Shown here one piece after another: positions 19,999-30,436 of a stretch of DNA of 64,000 bases. Positions within the stretch are counted from its first letter, which is position 1. Each line of letters starts with the position of its first letter. Source of the stretch: Oscillibacter sp. MSJ-31 (GTDB taxonomy: Bacteria; Bacillota; Clostridia; Oscillospirales; Oscillospiraceae); assembly GCF_018918025.1 (NCBI RefSeq), contig NZ_JAHLPT010000003.1, forward strand, positions 62,001 to 126,000. Reading direction: 5' to 3'. A program made the position numbers and the translations under genes. The notes below the pieces were generated by a model. That model saw only the letters and a program-made list of their open reading frames with translations, was not told the DNA's origin and ran no database searches.

Positions 19999-21156
19999 AT
20001 GTTTGCAACGATCGGATACTATATCTGTATCCCCTTCGCATGGCTGCTCCGCGCGCTCTATGAGCTGACAAGCTCTTACGGCTGGGCGCTGGTGCTCTTT
20101 ACCGTGGTCATCAAGCTGATCATGCTGCCCTTCCAGATGAAATCGAAGAAGAGCATGATGCGCATGAGCCGCTTCCAGCCCATGATCAAAGAGATCCAGA
20201 CCCGCTATAAGAACAATCAGGTCAAGATGAACGAGGAGCTGCAGAGGCTCTACGCAGAGGAAGGCGTCAACCCCATGAGCGGCTGCCTGTGGAGTTTCCT
20301 GCCCTTCCCCATCCTCATTGCCCTGTATTCCATCATCCGTCAGCCCATCACGCGCTTCATGATGCTCACGACCACGGCCATGCAGGGCGTGATCGACGCG
20401 GTGAGCGCGGCGGGCTTTGACCTCGCCGCCATCGCCATGACGGCGAACGACGGCGCCGTGACCGTGAAGGACGGTCTGACGCAGCTGCAGCCCTACGGCC
20501 AGATCACGCTCGTGAAGGCCGCGCAGGAGCTGGGCGTCGCCCTGCCCGAGGGCTGGATCCACATGGACTTCAGCTTCCTCGGCATGGACCTCACCATGAT
20601 CCCCAGTGACGTCATCGGTCAGATCGGGACCGGCGGCTGGGCTGTTATCGGCGTGCTGCTCATTCCCATCGTTTCCGGCGCGCTGAGCTTCTGGCAGTCC
20701 AAGGTCTCCATGGCCGGCAATCCCTCGGCCGCGGACCCCAACGACCCCACCGCGCGCTCGAGCCGCATGATGATGTGGATGATGCCCATCATGTCCCTCT
20801 GGATCGGCTTTACCCTGCCCGCCTCCCTCGGCGTGTACTGGATCGCGAACAGCGTTCTGATGCTCGTGCAGGAGAAGGTGCTCAACAAGTATTTCAAGAA
20901 GAGCATGGCTGCGGAGGACGAGGCGCGTGAGAAGGCCCGCATGGAGGACCGTCTCCGCCGCATGGAGGAGGCCCGCGTCGCCCAGCAGCAGCGCGAGGCC
21001 GAGAAGAAGAGCCTGAAGGAAAAGCAGAAGGCCGCGCAGGCCGCCAAGGCTGCCAAGGCCGAAAAGGCCAGGAAGGCCACCACCGAGAACGGCCGCATCG
21101 GAGACCGTCCGTACGCGAGAGGCCGTTCGTTCAACGCCGACCACTACGGCGAATAA
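19999..21156 (+). CDS. yidC: Membrane protein insertase YidC/Oxa1
   Basis: Inserts and folds membrane proteins. The 385-aa protein has an uncleaved N-terminal helix with no lipobox. The first core helix GWALVLFTVVIKLIMLPFQM follows, then a cytoplasmic hairpin and three more helices, and it ends in a highly basic Lys/Ala/Arg-rich tail (about residues 300-385) likely to bind ribosomes. The groove residue that is Arg in B. subtilis SpoIIIJ (Arg73) is Lys39 here. An insert of about 80 residues lies between the second and third core helices. The family is clear; these two points are divergent. Confidence 0.94.
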   Translation: MFATIGYYICIPFAWLLRALYELTSSYGWALVLFTVVIKLIMLPFQMKSKKSMMRMSRFQPMIKEIQTRYKNNQVKMNEELQRLYAEEGVNPMSGCLWSFLPFPILIALYSIIRQPITRFMMLTTTAMQGVIDAVSAAGFDLAAIAMTANDGAVTVKDGLTQLQPYGQITLVKAAQELGVALPEGWIHMDFSFLGMDLTMIPSDVIGQIGTGGWAVIGVLLIPIVSGALSFWQSKVSMAGNPSAADPNDPTARSSRMMMWMMPIMSLWIGFTLPASLGVYWIANSVLMLVQEKVLNKYFKKSMAAEDEAREKARMEDRLRRMEEARVAQQQREAEKKSLKEKQKAAQAAKAAKAEKARKATTENGRIGDRPYARGRSFNADHYGE

Positions 21157-21176
21157 CGAAAAGGAGCTTGTCTTAG

Positions 21177-22037
21177 ATGATCAAGTTTATTGATATGACG
21201 GGCAAGACCGAGGACGAGGCCATCCGCCGCGCATTGGAGCAGCTCGGTCTGGAGCGCGACGATGTTTCCGTCGAGATCCTCGAGCGCGCGAAGTCCGGCT
21301 TCCTCGGCATCGGCGGCTCGCCCGCAACGGTCCGCGTCAGCTATGACGACGGTCAGCCGGAGCCGAAGCCGGAGCCGGAGCCGGGCAAGACCGAGCCCAA
21401 GAGCGCCGCGCCCAAGGCGGAGAAGAAGCCCGTTTACTGCGCCGAGGTGCTGCAGAAGGAAGTGCGCGCCAGGGAAAAGCAGGAACGCGAGGCCAAGCGC
21501 GGCGAGCGCAGGGCCGAGCCGAAGGCCGAGAAGGCTCCGCGCGAGCCGGCCGTGCTCGGCGAGGAGGTCCGTGACGAGAAGAGCGAGCAGATCCGCACGT
21601 TCCTCTCCGGTCTGCTCGAGCACATGGACGCCAAGGCCGAGGTCAAGGTCTATGAGGTCGAGAAGAACCGCTACAAGGTCATTTTAGAGGGTGAAAAGCT
21701 CGGCGCGCTCATCGGCCGCCGCGGCGAAACGCTCGACGCCATTCAGCAGCTGACGAACTATTCCATCAACCGCGGCGGCGAGAGCAAGCGCGCCCGCGTG
21801 CAGATCGACGCCGAGAACTACCGCGAAAAGCGCGAGGAGAGTCTGGAGCGTCTGGCGCAGAAGGTCGCGGGCAAGGTGGTCAAGTACCGCCGCAACGTGA
21901 CGCTCGAGCCGATGAACGCCTACGAGCGCCATGTGATCCACACGGCGCTGCAGGACACGCAGTACATCACGACCTTCTCCATCGGCACGGAGCCGAACCG
22001 CCGCGTGGTGGTCTCCTACGACCGCACAAAGCAGTAA
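21177..22037 (+). CDS. khpB: RNA-binding protein Jag/KhpB
   Basis: 286-aa protein with an N-terminal Jag_N domain (IDMTGKTEDEAIRRALEQLG). A charged Lys/Glu/Pro-rich linker spans about residues 60-135. A KH domain (GEKLGALIGRRGETLDAIQQ) and a C-terminal R3H domain (RNVTLEPMNAYERHVIH) follow. KhpB with KhpA binds many transcripts and affects cell elongation and sporulation in Firmicutes. Last gene of the cluster; a terminator follows. Confidence 0.95.
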   Translation: MIKFIDMTGKTEDEAIRRALEQLGLERDDVSVEILERAKSGFLGIGGSPATVRVSYDDGQPEPKPEPEPGKTEPKSAAPKAEKKPVYCAEVLQKEVRAREKQEREAKRGERRAEPKAEKAPREPAVLGEEVRDEKSEQIRTFLSGLLEHMDAKAEVKVYEVEKNRYKVILEGEKLGALIGRRGETLDAIQQLTNYSINRGGESKRARVQIDAENYREKREESLERLAQKVAGKVVKYRRNVTLEPMNAYERHVIHTALQDTQYITTFSIGTEPNRRVVVSYDRTKQ

Positions 22038-22050
22038 AAAGCAGCGAAAA

Positions 22051-22082
22051 AGAAAGATGCCATACGGCATCTTTCTTTTTTT
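22051..22082 (+). terminator. Terminator of the rpmH-jag operon
   Basis: An 11-bp stem (22051-22061 with 22066-22076), 4-nt loop and six T residues. Confidence 0.9.
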
Positions 22083-22138
22083 CAGGGGCGAAGCTCTGCT
22101 ATGATGGAGCGGAGAAATGAAACGGGAGGATGACCCTC

Positions 22139-22891
22139 ATGAAGCTGGTATCGTGGAACGTGAACGGCCTGCGGGCCTGCCTGAACAAAGGCTTTCTGGA
22201 TTTTGTGGCGCTCGCGGACGCGGATGTGATCTGCCTGCAGGAGACGAAGCTGCAGCCGCATCAGGTGAGCTTCGAGCTGCCGGGCTACCGGATGTATTTC
22301 AACAGCGCGGACAAGGCCGGCTACTCCGGCACGGCGGTGCTCACAAGAAAGGAGCCGCTGAACGTCACCTACGATTTCGGCGACGACGAGCACCGGCACG
22401 AGGGGCGCGTCATCACGGCGGAGTACGAGGATTTCTACCTTGTGTGCTGCTATACGCCGAACTCGCAGGACGAGCTGAGGCGTCTCCCCTATCGGATGCG
22501 GTGGGAGGACGATCTGCGGGAATACCTCTGCGGGCTGGATCAGACGAAGCCCGTGGTGTACTGCGGCGACCTGAATGTGGCGCACGAGGAGATCGACCTG
22601 AAGAACCCCAAGACGAACCGCTTCAACCCCGGCTTTTCCGACGAGGAGCGCGGGAAGATGACTGAGCTGCTCGCGGCGGGCTTTGTGGATTCGTTCCGCG
22701 CGCTCTGGCCGGACCGCGCCGACGCCTATTCGTGGTGGAGCTACCGCGCGGCGTCGCGGGCGCGGAACGTGGGGTGGAGGATCGACTATTTCATCGTGTC
22801 CGAACGGCTGCGCGGGCACATCAAAAAGGCGGAGATCTGGAGCGAGATCATGGGTAGCGACCACTGCCCCGTGATGCTGGAGCTGGAATGA
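22139..22891 (+). CDS. xth: Exodeoxyribonuclease III / AP endonuclease
   Basis: Cleaves abasic sites and removes 3' blocks in base-excision repair. The 250-aa protein has MKLVSWNVNGLRA, CLQETKLQ (catalytic Glu), VYCGDLNVAH and the final GSDHCPVMLEL (catalytic Asp-His). The ATG at 22139 is preferred to that at 22130, which is almost on top of the GGGAGG ribosome site. Monocistronic between two terminators. Confidence 0.95.
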   Translation: MKLVSWNVNGLRACLNKGFLDFVALADADVICLQETKLQPHQVSFELPGYRMYFNSADKAGYSGTAVLTRKEPLNVTYDFGDDEHRHEGRVITAEYEDFYLVCCYTPNSQDELRRLPYRMRWEDDLREYLCGLDQTKPVVYCGDLNVAHEEIDLKNPKTNRFNPGFSDEERGKMTELLAAGFVDSFRALWPDRADAYSWWSYRAASRARNVGWRIDYFIVSERLRGHIKKAEIWSEIMGSDHCPVMLELE

Positions 22892-22895
22892 ACGG

Positions 22896-22927
22896 AAAAG
22901 GCGGACGCCCATGGGCGTTCGCCTTTT
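22896..22927 (+). terminator. Terminator of xth
   Basis: A long 13-15-bp stem (22896-22910 with 22913-22927, one G-U) ending in TTTT; the tip is CATG. Confidence 0.8.
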
Positions 22928-22954
22928 GTGACGTTGTCGAATTTTGAAGCAGAG

Positions 22955-22968
22955 CGAACATCTGTTTG
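22955..22968. promoter_or_regulatory. LexA-like (DinR) SOS box upstream of radC-uvrB
   Basis: CGAACATCTGTTTG matches 13 of 14 positions of the Gram-positive SOS box CGAACRNRYGTTYG. It lies 10 bp upstream of the -35 element of the radC-uvrB promoter. uvrB is an SOS gene in B. subtilis. Confidence 0.65.
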
Positions 22969-22977
22969 AAAAAGTGC

Positions 22978-23006
22978 TTGTACTACGCGGCGGAATGTGG
23001 TACAAT
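22978..23006 (+). promoter_or_regulatory. Promoter of radC-uvrB
   Basis: TTGTAC (22978-22983), 17 bp, TACAAT (23001-23006), 38 bp before the radC start. Confidence 0.65.
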
Positions 23007-23043
23007 AATATACTTCAAAAAACGACGCGGAGAGGGTGAGCGC

Positions 23044-23718
23044 ATGAGCGTACACGAGGGGCACCGACAGAGAAAAAAGGAGCAGTTCCGCGAGCATGGG
23101 CTGGACGCCTTTGCCGACCATGAGGCGTTGGAGCTGCTGCTCTATTACGCCATTCCGCGGCAGGACACGAACCCCATCGCGCACCGTCTGATCGAGCGCT
23201 TCGGCTCGCTCGAGGGCGTGTTTTCCGCGCCGGCCTGCGAGCTGCAGAAGGTCGAGGGCGTGGGTGAGAACGCCGCGACGCTCATCCGGCTGCTTTTTCC
23301 GCTCTGCCGCCGTGTGCGCACGAGCGGCGGAAGGCATGAGGTCATTTTCAACACGCGCGAGAACATCGGCGCGTATTTCATCGAGCTGTTCCTCGGCGAG
23401 CGGCGGGAGGTCTTTTACGAGGCCTGTCTGGACGCGAAGGGCAAGCTGCTCGCCTGCTACCGATTGGCGGAGGGCAGCCCGGATCAGGTGACGATCAATA
23501 TGCGCCGTGTGGTGGAAAACGCGCTCAACGCCAACGCGAGCCTGGTGGTGCTGTCGCACAACCATCCGAGCGGCGTGGCGCTGCCGAGCAAGGAGGACAA
23601 CCAAACGACCTTACAGATCAAGCGGGCGCTTGCGGACATCGGCGTGCAGCTGGTGGATCATGTGATCGTCGCGGACGGGGACTTTGTGTGCCTGCGCGAC
23701 AACGGACTTTTGGATTGA
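23044..23718 (+). CDS. radC: RadC-family JAB-domain protein
   Basis: 224-aa RadC/MPN(+) protein. It has an N-terminal helix-hairpin-helix region ([17 protein letters not shown]) and a JAB domain with zinc motif [15 protein letters not shown]. RadC proteins have no settled biochemical role; the old link to recombination repair is doubtful. The start [12 protein letters not shown] is at ATG 23044. It is 11 bp before uvrB and shares its SOS-type control region. Confidence 0.93.
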   Translation: MSVHEGHRQRKKEQFREHGLDAFADHEALELLLYYAIPRQDTNPIAHRLIERFGSLEGVFSAPACELQKVEGVGENAATLIRLLFPLCRRVRTSGGRHEVIFNTRENIGAYFIELFLGERREVFYEACLDAKGKLLACYRLAEGSPDQVTINMRRVVENALNANASLVVLSHNHPSGVALPSKEDNQTTLQIKRALADIGVQLVDHVIVADGDFVCLRDNGLLD

Positions 23719-23729
23719 GGAGGCAGACC

Positions 23730-25697
23730 ATGGAATTCAAGCTCCATGCGCCGTTTCAGGCGACCGGCGACCAGCCGGAGGCCATTGCCGCGCTTGCGCG
23801 CGGTGTCGAATTGGGACTGGACGAGCAGGTGCTGCTCGGCGTGACCGGCTCGGGCAAGACCTTCACGATGGCGAGCGTGATCGAAAAGGTCCAGCGCCCC
23901 ACGCTGGTGCTGGCGCACAACAAGACGCTCGCCGCGCAGCTGTGCGCGGAGTTCAAGGAGTTTTTTCCCGAGAACGCGGTGGAATACTTCGTCAGCTACT
24001 ACGACTACTATCAGCCCGAGGCGTATATCCCGCATACGGACACCTACATCGCCAAGGACGCCTCGACGAACGAGGAGATCGACCGCCTGCGGCTGAGCGC
24101 GACCTGCGCGCTGCTCGAACGGCGGGACGTGATCGTGGTCTCGTCCGTGAGCTGCATCTACGGCCTCGGCGAGCCGGACGACTTCGCCAAGCTGATGATC
24201 TCGCTGCGCCCGGGACAGACGATGGAGCGCGACGAGCTGCTGCGCCGTTTGGTGGAGGACCGCTACGAGCGCAACGACGTCGCCTTTGAGCGCAACCGCT
24301 TCCGCGTGCGCGGCGACGCGGTGGACATTTACCCTGCCTACTGGCGCGACCGCGCGGTGCGCGTGGAGTTCTTCGGCGACGAGATCGACGCCATCCGCGA
24401 GTTCCAGCCTGTGACCGGCGTGGTGACGAAGACCCTGCAGCACACGGTCATCTATCCCGCGTCGCACTATGTGACGACGAAGGACAAGATGGAGCGCGCC
24501 ATCGAGGAGATCGAGCGCGAGCTGGAGGTGCGGGAGAAATTCTTCACCGACAACGGACAGGCGGTGGAGGCGCAGCGCATCCACCAGCGGACGAAGTACG
24601 ACATCGAGATGATGCGCGAGCTGGGCTACTGCACGGGCATCGAGAACTATTCGCGCGTCATTTCCGCGCGGCCTGAGGGGTCTGCGCCCATGACGCTGCT
24701 CGACTACTTCCCCAAGGACTTTCTGCTCTTTGTGGACGAGAGCCATGTCACGCTGCCGCAGGTGCGGGCGATGTACAACGGCGACCGCGCGCGCAAGGAC
24801 GCGCTGGTGCAGTACGGCTTCCGCCTGCCCTGCGCTTATGATAACCGCCCGCTCAGGTTTGAGGAATTTGAACAGCGTGTACATCAGCGCATCTATGTTT
24901 CCGCGACGCCGGGCGACTATGAGCGCGAGCGCGCGGGGCAGATCGTGGAGCAGGTCATCCGTCCGACTGGTCTGCTCGATCCGCGCGTGGAGGTGCGGCC
25001 CGTCACGGGACAGATCGACGACCTTGTGGGCGAGATCAACGCCCGCGCCGCGCGCAATGAGCGCGTGCTGGTGACGACGCTGACGAAGAAGATGGCGGAG
25101 GATCTGACGGAATATCTGCGCACGGTGGGCGTGCGTGTGCGCTATATGCACGCGGACGTGGAGACCATCGAGCGCATGGAGCTCATCCGCGACCTGCGGC
25201 TGGGCGAGTTCGATGTGCTCGTCGGCATCAACCTGCTGCGCGAGGGCCTCGACCTGCCGGAGGTGTCGCTCGTCGCCATCCTCGACGCGGACAAGGAGGG
25301 CTTCCTGCGCAGCGAGACGAGCCTTGTGCAGACCATCGGCCGCGCCGCGCGAAACGCGGATGGTCTGGTCATTCTCTACGCCGATACGGTCACGCCGTCG
25401 ATGAAGCGCGCCATGGACGAGACGGAGCGCCGCCGCGCCATTCAGGACAAATACAACAAGGAGCACGGTATCGTGCCGCAGACCATCCGCAAGGACGTGC
25501 GCGAGATCCTTGAGATCTCCAAGAAGGACGAGGACGGCGCGCGCCGGCGCGGCAAGCGCAAGCTCTCGGAGCGCGAGCGGGACGAGGAGATCCGCAAGCT
25601 TGAAAAGCAGATGCAGGAGGCAAGCCGGATGTTGGAGTTCGAGTATGCCGCCGTGCTGCGCGACCGCATCATCGAGCTGCGCAAGGAACAAAAATAA
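23730..25697 (+). CDS. uvrB: Excinuclease ABC subunit B
   Basis: Damage-verifying helicase of nucleotide-excision repair. The 655-aa protein has Walker [13 protein letters not shown], the beta-hairpin [12 protein letters not shown], Walker B LFVDESH, and the C-terminal helicase domain with GRAARN. A UVR domain at the end ([20 protein letters not shown]) contacts UvrC. The start at 23730 follows GAGGAGG. uvrA lies 1.5 kb downstream with its own promoter. Confidence 0.97.
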   Translation: MEFKLHAPFQATGDQPEAIAALARGVELGLDEQVLLGVTGSGKTFTMASVIEKVQRPTLVLAHNKTLAAQLCAEFKEFFPENAVEYFVSYYDYYQPEAYIPHTDTYIAKDASTNEEIDRLRLSATCALLERRDVIVVSSVSCIYGLGEPDDFAKLMISLRPGQTMERDELLRRLVEDRYERNDVAFERNRFRVRGDAVDIYPAYWRDRAVRVEFFGDEIDAIREFQPVTGVVTKTLQHTVIYPASHYVTTKDKMERAIEEIERELEVREKFFTDNGQAVEAQRIHQRTKYDIEMMRELGYCTGIENYSRVISARPEGSAPMTLLDYFPKDFLLFVDESHVTLPQVRAMYNGDRARKDALVQYGFRLPCAYDNRPLRFEEFEQRVHQRIYVSATPGDYERERAGQIVEQVIRPTGLLDPRVEVRPVTGQIDDLVGEINARAARNERVLVTTLTKKMAEDLTEYLRTVGVRVRYMHADVETIERMELIRDLRLGEFDVLVGINLLREGLDLPEVSLVAILDADKEGFLRSETSLVQTIGRAARNADGLVILYADTVTPSMKRAMDETERRRAIQDKYNKEHGIVPQTIRKDVREILEISKKDEDGARRRGKRKLSERERDEEIRKLEKQMQEASRMLEFEYAAVLRDRIIELRKEQK

Positions 25698-25711
25698 AAA
25701 GAGAAAAAGCC

Positions 25712-26572
25712 ATGAAAAAATACCTTCCCTATCTGAATATCCTCGGTGCGGCGGCCTGTTGGGGCTGCATCGGGCTGTTTAACCGCTTTCTGATGCGCGC
25801 GGGCATGGGCGCGGCGAACATCGTCGTCATCCGCAATTTCGGCGGACTTGTGCTGCTGACGCTCATTTTCGCGCTGCGCGAGCGGAGCGTATTCCATGTG
25901 AAAGCGAAGCACCTGCCCATCTTTTTCGGCACGGGTGTGGTGAGCATGGTCTTTTTTACGCTGTGCTACTTCAAGTGTCAGGAGCTGTGCTCGCTGGCGG
26001 TGAGCGCCATTCTGCTCTACACCGCGCCGGCGATGGTCGTGCTGATGAGCGCGGCGGTGTTCCGCGAAAGGATCACAAGGAAGAAGATTCTGGCGCTCGC
26101 GCTGGCGCTGCTCGGCTGCTCGTTTGTGACGGGCGTATGGAGCGGGGACGCGAGCGTGACGGCGGCGGGCGTGCTGTTCGGACTGGGCGCGGGCTTCCTT
26201 TACGCGCTCTACTCCATCTTCGCGCCGTTCGGCCTGCGGCACTATACGCCGTTCACCGTGGTGTACTGGACGTTCGTGTTCGGCGGGCTCGGCTCACTCT
26301 TCCTGCTCGACGCGGGCGAGATGCGCACGGTGTTCGCGGACGGGAGAATGGTCCTCGTCGCGCTGGGGCTGATCGTCATTTCGACGGTGCTGCCGTATCT
26401 GCTGTATACGAACGGCCTTGCCAGAGTCGAGAGCGGCAAGGCGAGCATTCTGGCGAGTCTGGAGCCGGTGGTCGCGTCGTTCGTGGGCATTCTCGCCTTC
26501 GGCGAGCCGGTGAGCTTGATGGTATTTTTAGGGCTGGGGTGCATCCTCGCCTGCGTGTATGTATTGAGGTGA
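25712..26572 (+). CDS. EamA/DMT-family transporter
   Basis: 286-aa membrane protein with about ten helices arranged as two EamA repeats (residues about 8-140 and 150-286), the drug/metabolite transporter fold. Substrate cannot be assigned. It lies 14 bp after uvrB and 6 bp before ybaK on the same strand, so probably co-transcribed with them. Confidence 0.85.
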   Translation: MKKYLPYLNILGAAACWGCIGLFNRFLMRAGMGAANIVVIRNFGGLVLLTLIFALRERSVFHVKAKHLPIFFGTGVVSMVFFTLCYFKCQELCSLAVSAILLYTAPAMVVLMSAAVFRERITRKKILALALALLGCSFVTGVWSGDASVTAAGVLFGLGAGFLYALYSIFAPFGLRHYTPFTVVYWTFVFGGLGSLFLLDAGEMRTVFADGRMVLVALGLIVISTVLPYLLYTNGLARVESGKASILASLEPVVASFVGILAFGEPVSLMVFLGLGCILACVYVLR

Positions 26573-26578
26573 ACGAAG

Positions 26579-27070
26579 ATGGCAAAGAATAAGGAAGAAA
26601 AGACGAATGTGATGCGCGCGCTCGAGCAGAAGAAGATCGCTTATACCGCGCACAGCTATCCGCACGAGGAGGGTGTGGCGGTGGACGGCGTGACCGTCGC
26701 GAAAAGCATGGGCTTTGATCCCGCGCAGGTCTTTAAGACGCTGGTGGCGCGGGGCGCGAGCGGACAATACTATGTATTTGATGTGCCGGTGGCGGAGAGC
26801 CTTGATCTCAAGAAGGCGGCGCGCGCCGTGGGCGAAAAGAGCATCGAGATGCTGCATCAAAAGGAGCTGCTGCCGCTCACGGGCTATGTTCACGGCGGCT
26901 GCTCGCCGGTGGGCATGAAGAAGCTGTTTCCGACGGTTTTCCACAGCTCGGTGGAAAACCTGCCGACGGTCATCGTGTCCGCGGGGAAGATTGGTTATCA
27001 GGTGGAGGTCAAGCCCGCCGACCTGATGGGACTGGTGCGCGCGGAGACGGCGGACATCATTGTGGAGTAA
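26579..27070 (+). CDS. ybaK: Cys-tRNA(Pro)/Cys-tRNA(Cys) deacylase YbaK
   Basis: 163-aa YbaK/EbsC protein that hydrolyses mischarged Cys-tRNA(Pro). Typical features are QVFKTLVARG, the conserved Lys in this strand, and GYVHGGCSPVGMKKLFPT. The fold is that of the ProRS editing domain. Last gene of the radC-uvrB-EamA-ybaK series. Confidence 0.92.
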   Translation: MAKNKEEKTNVMRALEQKKIAYTAHSYPHEEGVAVDGVTVAKSMGFDPAQVFKTLVARGASGQYYVFDVPVAESLDLKKAARAVGEKSIEMLHQKELLPLTGYVHGGCSPVGMKKLFPTVFHSSVENLPTVIVSAGKIGYQVEVKPADLMGLVRAETADIIVE

Positions 27071-27120
27071 GAAACGAAAAAGTTTGGGAAAAACAAAATT
27101 TTTGCCGATTTATACAAGGA

Positions 27121-27149
27121 TTGACATTAAAAAATGATTTGTGTATGCT
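27121..27149 (+). promoter_or_regulatory. Promoter of uvrA
   Basis: TTGACA (27121-27126), 17 bp, TATGCT (27144-27149). No LexA-like box is visible here, unlike at radC-uvrB. Confidence 0.75.
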
Positions 27150-27199
27150 ATGACCGAAAACCGGCCTCGACACAAATAAACAGGAGCAAAAGGTAAACT

Positions 27200-30022
27200 A
27201 TGCAGGAAAATATCATTGTCAAGGGCGCGCGGGAGAACAACCTCAAGAACATTGATGTGAGCATCCCGCGCGACAAGCTGACCGTCATCACGGGACTGTC
27301 CGGCAGCGGAAAAAGCTCGCTGGCGTTTGACACCATTTATGCCGAGGGACAGCGGCGGTATGTGGAAAGCCTGTCGTCCTACGCGCGGATGTTTCTCGGG
27401 CAGAAGGAAAAGCCCGACGTGGACTACATCGACGGCCTCTCCCCCGCTATCTCCATCGATCAGAAAACGACCTCGCAGAACCCGCGCTCGACGGTGGGCA
27501 CGGTGACGGAGATCTACGACTATCTGCGCCTTCTCTGGGCGCGGGTCGGCACGCCGCACTGCCCGAACTGCGGAAAAGAGATCAAGCAGCAGACCATCGA
27601 CCAGATCGTGGATCAGGTGATGGCGCTGGGCGAGGGCACGCGCATTCAGGTGATGGCGCCGGTCATCCGCGGAAAGAAGGGGGAGTACGCCAAAATTTTC
27701 GAGGACGCAAGGAAGTCCGGCTACGTCCGCGTGCGTGTGGACGGGAGTATGTACGATCTGAGCGAGGAGATCAAGCTCGAAAAGAACATCAAGCACAGCA
27801 TCGAGGTCGTGGTGGACCGCCTCATTCTAAAGCCCGATGTGGTGCATCGCCTGAGCGACTCGGCGGAGACTGCCGCGGCGCTCTCGGGCGGACTGGTGCT
27901 CATCAACGTGCTCAATCCCGAGCAGGATATTCTGTTCTCGCAGAACTACGCCTGCGAGGACTGCGGCGTGTCCATCGAGGAGCTGACGCCGCGGATGTTC
28001 TCGTTCAACAATCCCTTCGGCGCGTGCCCGGCCTGTACGGGCCTCGGCAGCCAGCTCAAGGTCGATCCGGAGCTGGTCATTCCGAATAAGACGCTCTCCA
28101 TCCTCGATGGGGCTATCTGCGCGTCGGGGTGGAACAATGTGCGCGGCGACGGCATCTCGAGGATGTACTTCGACGCGCTGTCGAAAAAGTATCATTTCTC
28201 GCTGCGCGAGCCGGTGGAAAAGCTCTCGCCGGAGGTCATGGACGTGATCCTCTACGGCACGAAGGGCGAAAAGCTGGAGCTGCACTACGATCAGCCGCGC
28301 GGCAAGGGCGTGCTCTACCAGCCGTTTGAGGGCATCGTCAATAACCTCGAACGCCGCTATCAGGAGACGCAGAGCGAGAGTGTGCGCGCGGAGCTGGAGG
28401 AGTGCATGAGCGAGTGCCCCTGCCCCGCGTGTCAGGGCCGCAGGCTGCGGCGCGAATCGCTGGCGGTGACGGTCGGCGGCATGGACATTGACACGTTCAC
28501 GCGCATGAGCGTGACGGAGGAGATCGCGTTTGTCGATTCCCTCGCGCTTACCGAGCAGCAGCTGCGCATCGGCGAGCGCATTTTGAAGGAGATCAAAAAC
28601 CGCCTCGGCTTTTTGCAGTCGGTCGGTCTGGACTACCTGACGCTTTCGCGCGCGAGCGCGACGCTCTCCGGCGGCGAGAGCCAGCGCATCCGGCTTGCCA
28701 CACAGATCGGCAGCAGCCTGATGGGGGTGCTGTATATCCTCGACGAGCCGTCCATCGGACTGCACCAGCGCGACAACGACAAGCTGCTTGCGACGCTCAA
28801 GCGTCTGCGCGACCTTGGCAATACGCTGATCGTGGTCGAGCACGACGAGGACACGATGCGCGCGGCGGACTATATCGTGGACATCGGCCCGGGGGCGGGC
28901 GTCCATGGCGGGCGCGTCGTCGCGGCGGGCACGCCGGCGGAGGTCATGGCGAACGAAGCGAGCCTGACCGGTCAGTATCTGAGCGGGAAAAAGAAGATCG
29001 AAACGCCGAAAACGCGGCGCGCGGGGAACGGTAAGCTCCTCACCGTGCGCGGGGCGCAGGAAAATAACCTCAAGAACATCGACGCGAGCGTTCCGCTCGG
29101 GACGTTTACCTGCGTGACAGGCGTCTCCGGCAGCGGCAAAAGCTCGCTCGTCAACGAGATCATCTACAAAAAGCTGGGCGCGGACCTCAACCGCATGAAG
29201 GCGCACGCGGGAAAGCATCGTGCCATCGAGGGCGAGGAGAATCTGGACAAGGTCATCTGCATCGACCAGAGTCCCATCGGGCGCACGCCGCGCTCGAACC
29301 CCGCGACGTACACGAATTTGTTCAACGATATCCGCGACCTGTTCGCCTCCACGCCGGACGCGAAGGCGAGGGGCTACAACGCGGGGCGCTTCAGCTTCAA
29401 CGTGCGCGGCGGACGCTGCGAGGCCTGCGGCGGCGACGGTCAGCTTAAGATCGAGATGCACTTCCTGCCGGACATCTATGTGCCCTGCGAGGTGTGCAAG
29501 GGCAAACGCTACAACCGCGAGACGCTGGAGGTCCACTATAAGGGCAGGAGCATCGCGGATGTGCTGGAGATGACGGTGGAGGAGGCGCTGGAGTTTTTCC
29601 GCGACCTGCCGAAGCTGGCGAACAAGCTCGAGACGCTGCGCGACGTGGGACTGGGGTATATCAAGCTCGGACAGTCCTCCACCACGCTCTCAGGCGGCGA
29701 GGCGCAGCGCGTGAAGCTCGCGACCGAGCTATCAAAGCGCGCGACGGGACGCACCATCTATATCCTCGACGAGCCGACCACCGGCCTGCACACGGACGAT
29801 GTGCGAAAGCTCTTAGAGGTCTTGCAGAAGCTGACCGACGCGGGCAACACGGTGCTCGTCATCGAGCACAATCTGGACGTCATCAAATCGGCGGACTATC
29901 TCATCGACCTCGGCCCCGAGGGCGGCAGCGGCGGCGGCACGCTTGTCGCCTGCGGCACGCCCGAGGAGGTCGCGGCGTGTGAGGCGTCCTACACGGGGCA
30001 GTATTTAAAGAAGGTCTTATAA
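27200..30022 (+). CDS. uvrA: Excinuclease ABC subunit A
   Basis: Damage-recognition ATPase of nucleotide-excision repair. The 940-aa protein has two ABC modules with Walker [15 protein letters not shown] and [14 protein letters not shown]. Two LSGGE signatures ([11 protein letters not shown] and [11 protein letters not shown]) are present, as are zinc modules with CEACGGDGQ and CEVCKGKRY. Length is normal. Its gene follows its own promoter. Confidence 0.97.
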   Translation: MQENIIVKGARENNLKNIDVSIPRDKLTVITGLSGSGKSSLAFDTIYAEGQRRYVESLSSYARMFLGQKEKPDVDYIDGLSPAISIDQKTTSQNPRSTVGTVTEIYDYLRLLWARVGTPHCPNCGKEIKQQTIDQIVDQVMALGEGTRIQVMAPVIRGKKGEYAKIFEDARKSGYVRVRVDGSMYDLSEEIKLEKNIKHSIEVVVDRLILKPDVVHRLSDSAETAAALSGGLVLINVLNPEQDILFSQNYACEDCGVSIEELTPRMFSFNNPFGACPACTGLGSQLKVDPELVIPNKTLSILDGAICASGWNNVRGDGISRMYFDALSKKYHFSLREPVEKLSPEVMDVILYGTKGEKLELHYDQPRGKGVLYQPFEGIVNNLERRYQETQSESVRAELEECMSECPCPACQGRRLRRESLAVTVGGMDIDTFTRMSVTEEIAFVDSLALTEQQLRIGERILKEIKNRLGFLQSVGLDYLTLSRASATLSGGESQRIRLATQIGSSLMGVLYILDEPSIGLHQRDNDKLLATLKRLRDLGNTLIVVEHDEDTMRAADYIVDIGPGAGVHGGRVVAAGTPAEVMANEASLTGQYLSGKKKIETPKTRRAGNGKLLTVRGAQENNLKNIDASVPLGTFTCVTGVSGSGKSSLVNEIIYKKLGADLNRMKAHAGKHRAIEGEENLDKVICIDQSPIGRTPRSNPATYTNLFNDIRDLFASTPDAKARGYNAGRFSFNVRGGRCEACGGDGQLKIEMHFLPDIYVPCEVCKGKRYNRETLEVHYKGRSIADVLEMTVEEALEFFRDLPKLANKLETLRDVGLGYIKLGQSSTTLSGGEAQRVKLATELSKRATGRTIYILDEPTTGLHTDDVRKLLEVLQKLTDAGNTVLVIEHNLDVIKSADYLIDLGPEGGSGGGTLVACGTPEEVAACEASYTGQYLKKVL

Positions 30023-30079
30023 GCAGTTTCGCACCCTTTTCGGCGGTTTTTCATAAGCTGGCGCGAGAGGGGTGGAGAA

Positions 30080-30412
30080 ATGCAGCTTTTGCAGGACGGC
30101 GTGATCGCGGCGCTTGCCGCGGTGGGGCTGGCGACGATCGTATGGTTCACCGTTACGGCGCTGACGCATCCGCGCGAGCGGGTGCGCAGCGAGACGGCGG
30201 TGATCGTGCCCGCGCGGGGCGCGGCGGAGGCGCTGGAGCACACGGTGCGGACGCTCGAGAGCGAGCGCTACGCCTCGGGTGACTTTTCGCGCATCATCAT
30301 CGCGGACTGCGGCATGGACGAGGACGCGCAGCGCGTGGCGCAGCTACTGTGCCGCGAGAGCTTCGATGTGACGGTCTGCCCACAGGGCGATCTCGCGCGG
30401 CAATTCGACTGA
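30080..30412 (+). CDS. Small membrane protein resembling a glycosyltransferase N-terminus
   Basis: 110-aa product with one N-terminal transmembrane helix (IAALAAVGLATIVWFTVTAL). It continues TAVIVPARGAAEALEHTVRT and later RIIIADCGMDEDAQRVA, which mimic the first strand-helix-strand of GT2 glycosyltransferases (VIVPARN and VVDDGS). The Asp-rich nucleotide site is degenerate and the rest of a GT2 domain is missing. It lies between uvrA and recD2, 24 bp before recD2. It could be a decayed enzyme or a small regulator; function unknown. Confidence 0.6.
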   Translation: MQLLQDGVIAALAAVGLATIVWFTVTALTHPRERVRSETAVIVPARGAAEALEHTVRTLESERYASGDFSRIIIADCGMDEDAQRVAQLLCRESFDVTVCPQGDLARQFD

Positions 30413-30436
30413 ACGAAAGAGAATGGAGAGAGGGAC

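Noticed and set aside
27827-29536. A 569-codon minus-strand frame opposite uvrA, and similar long frames opposite glyS, recD2, hutH, glyA-folT and uvrB
   Set aside because: All overlap well-identified genes completely, lack ribosome sites and encode Arg/His-rich low-complexity products typical of antisense frames in GC-rich DNA.
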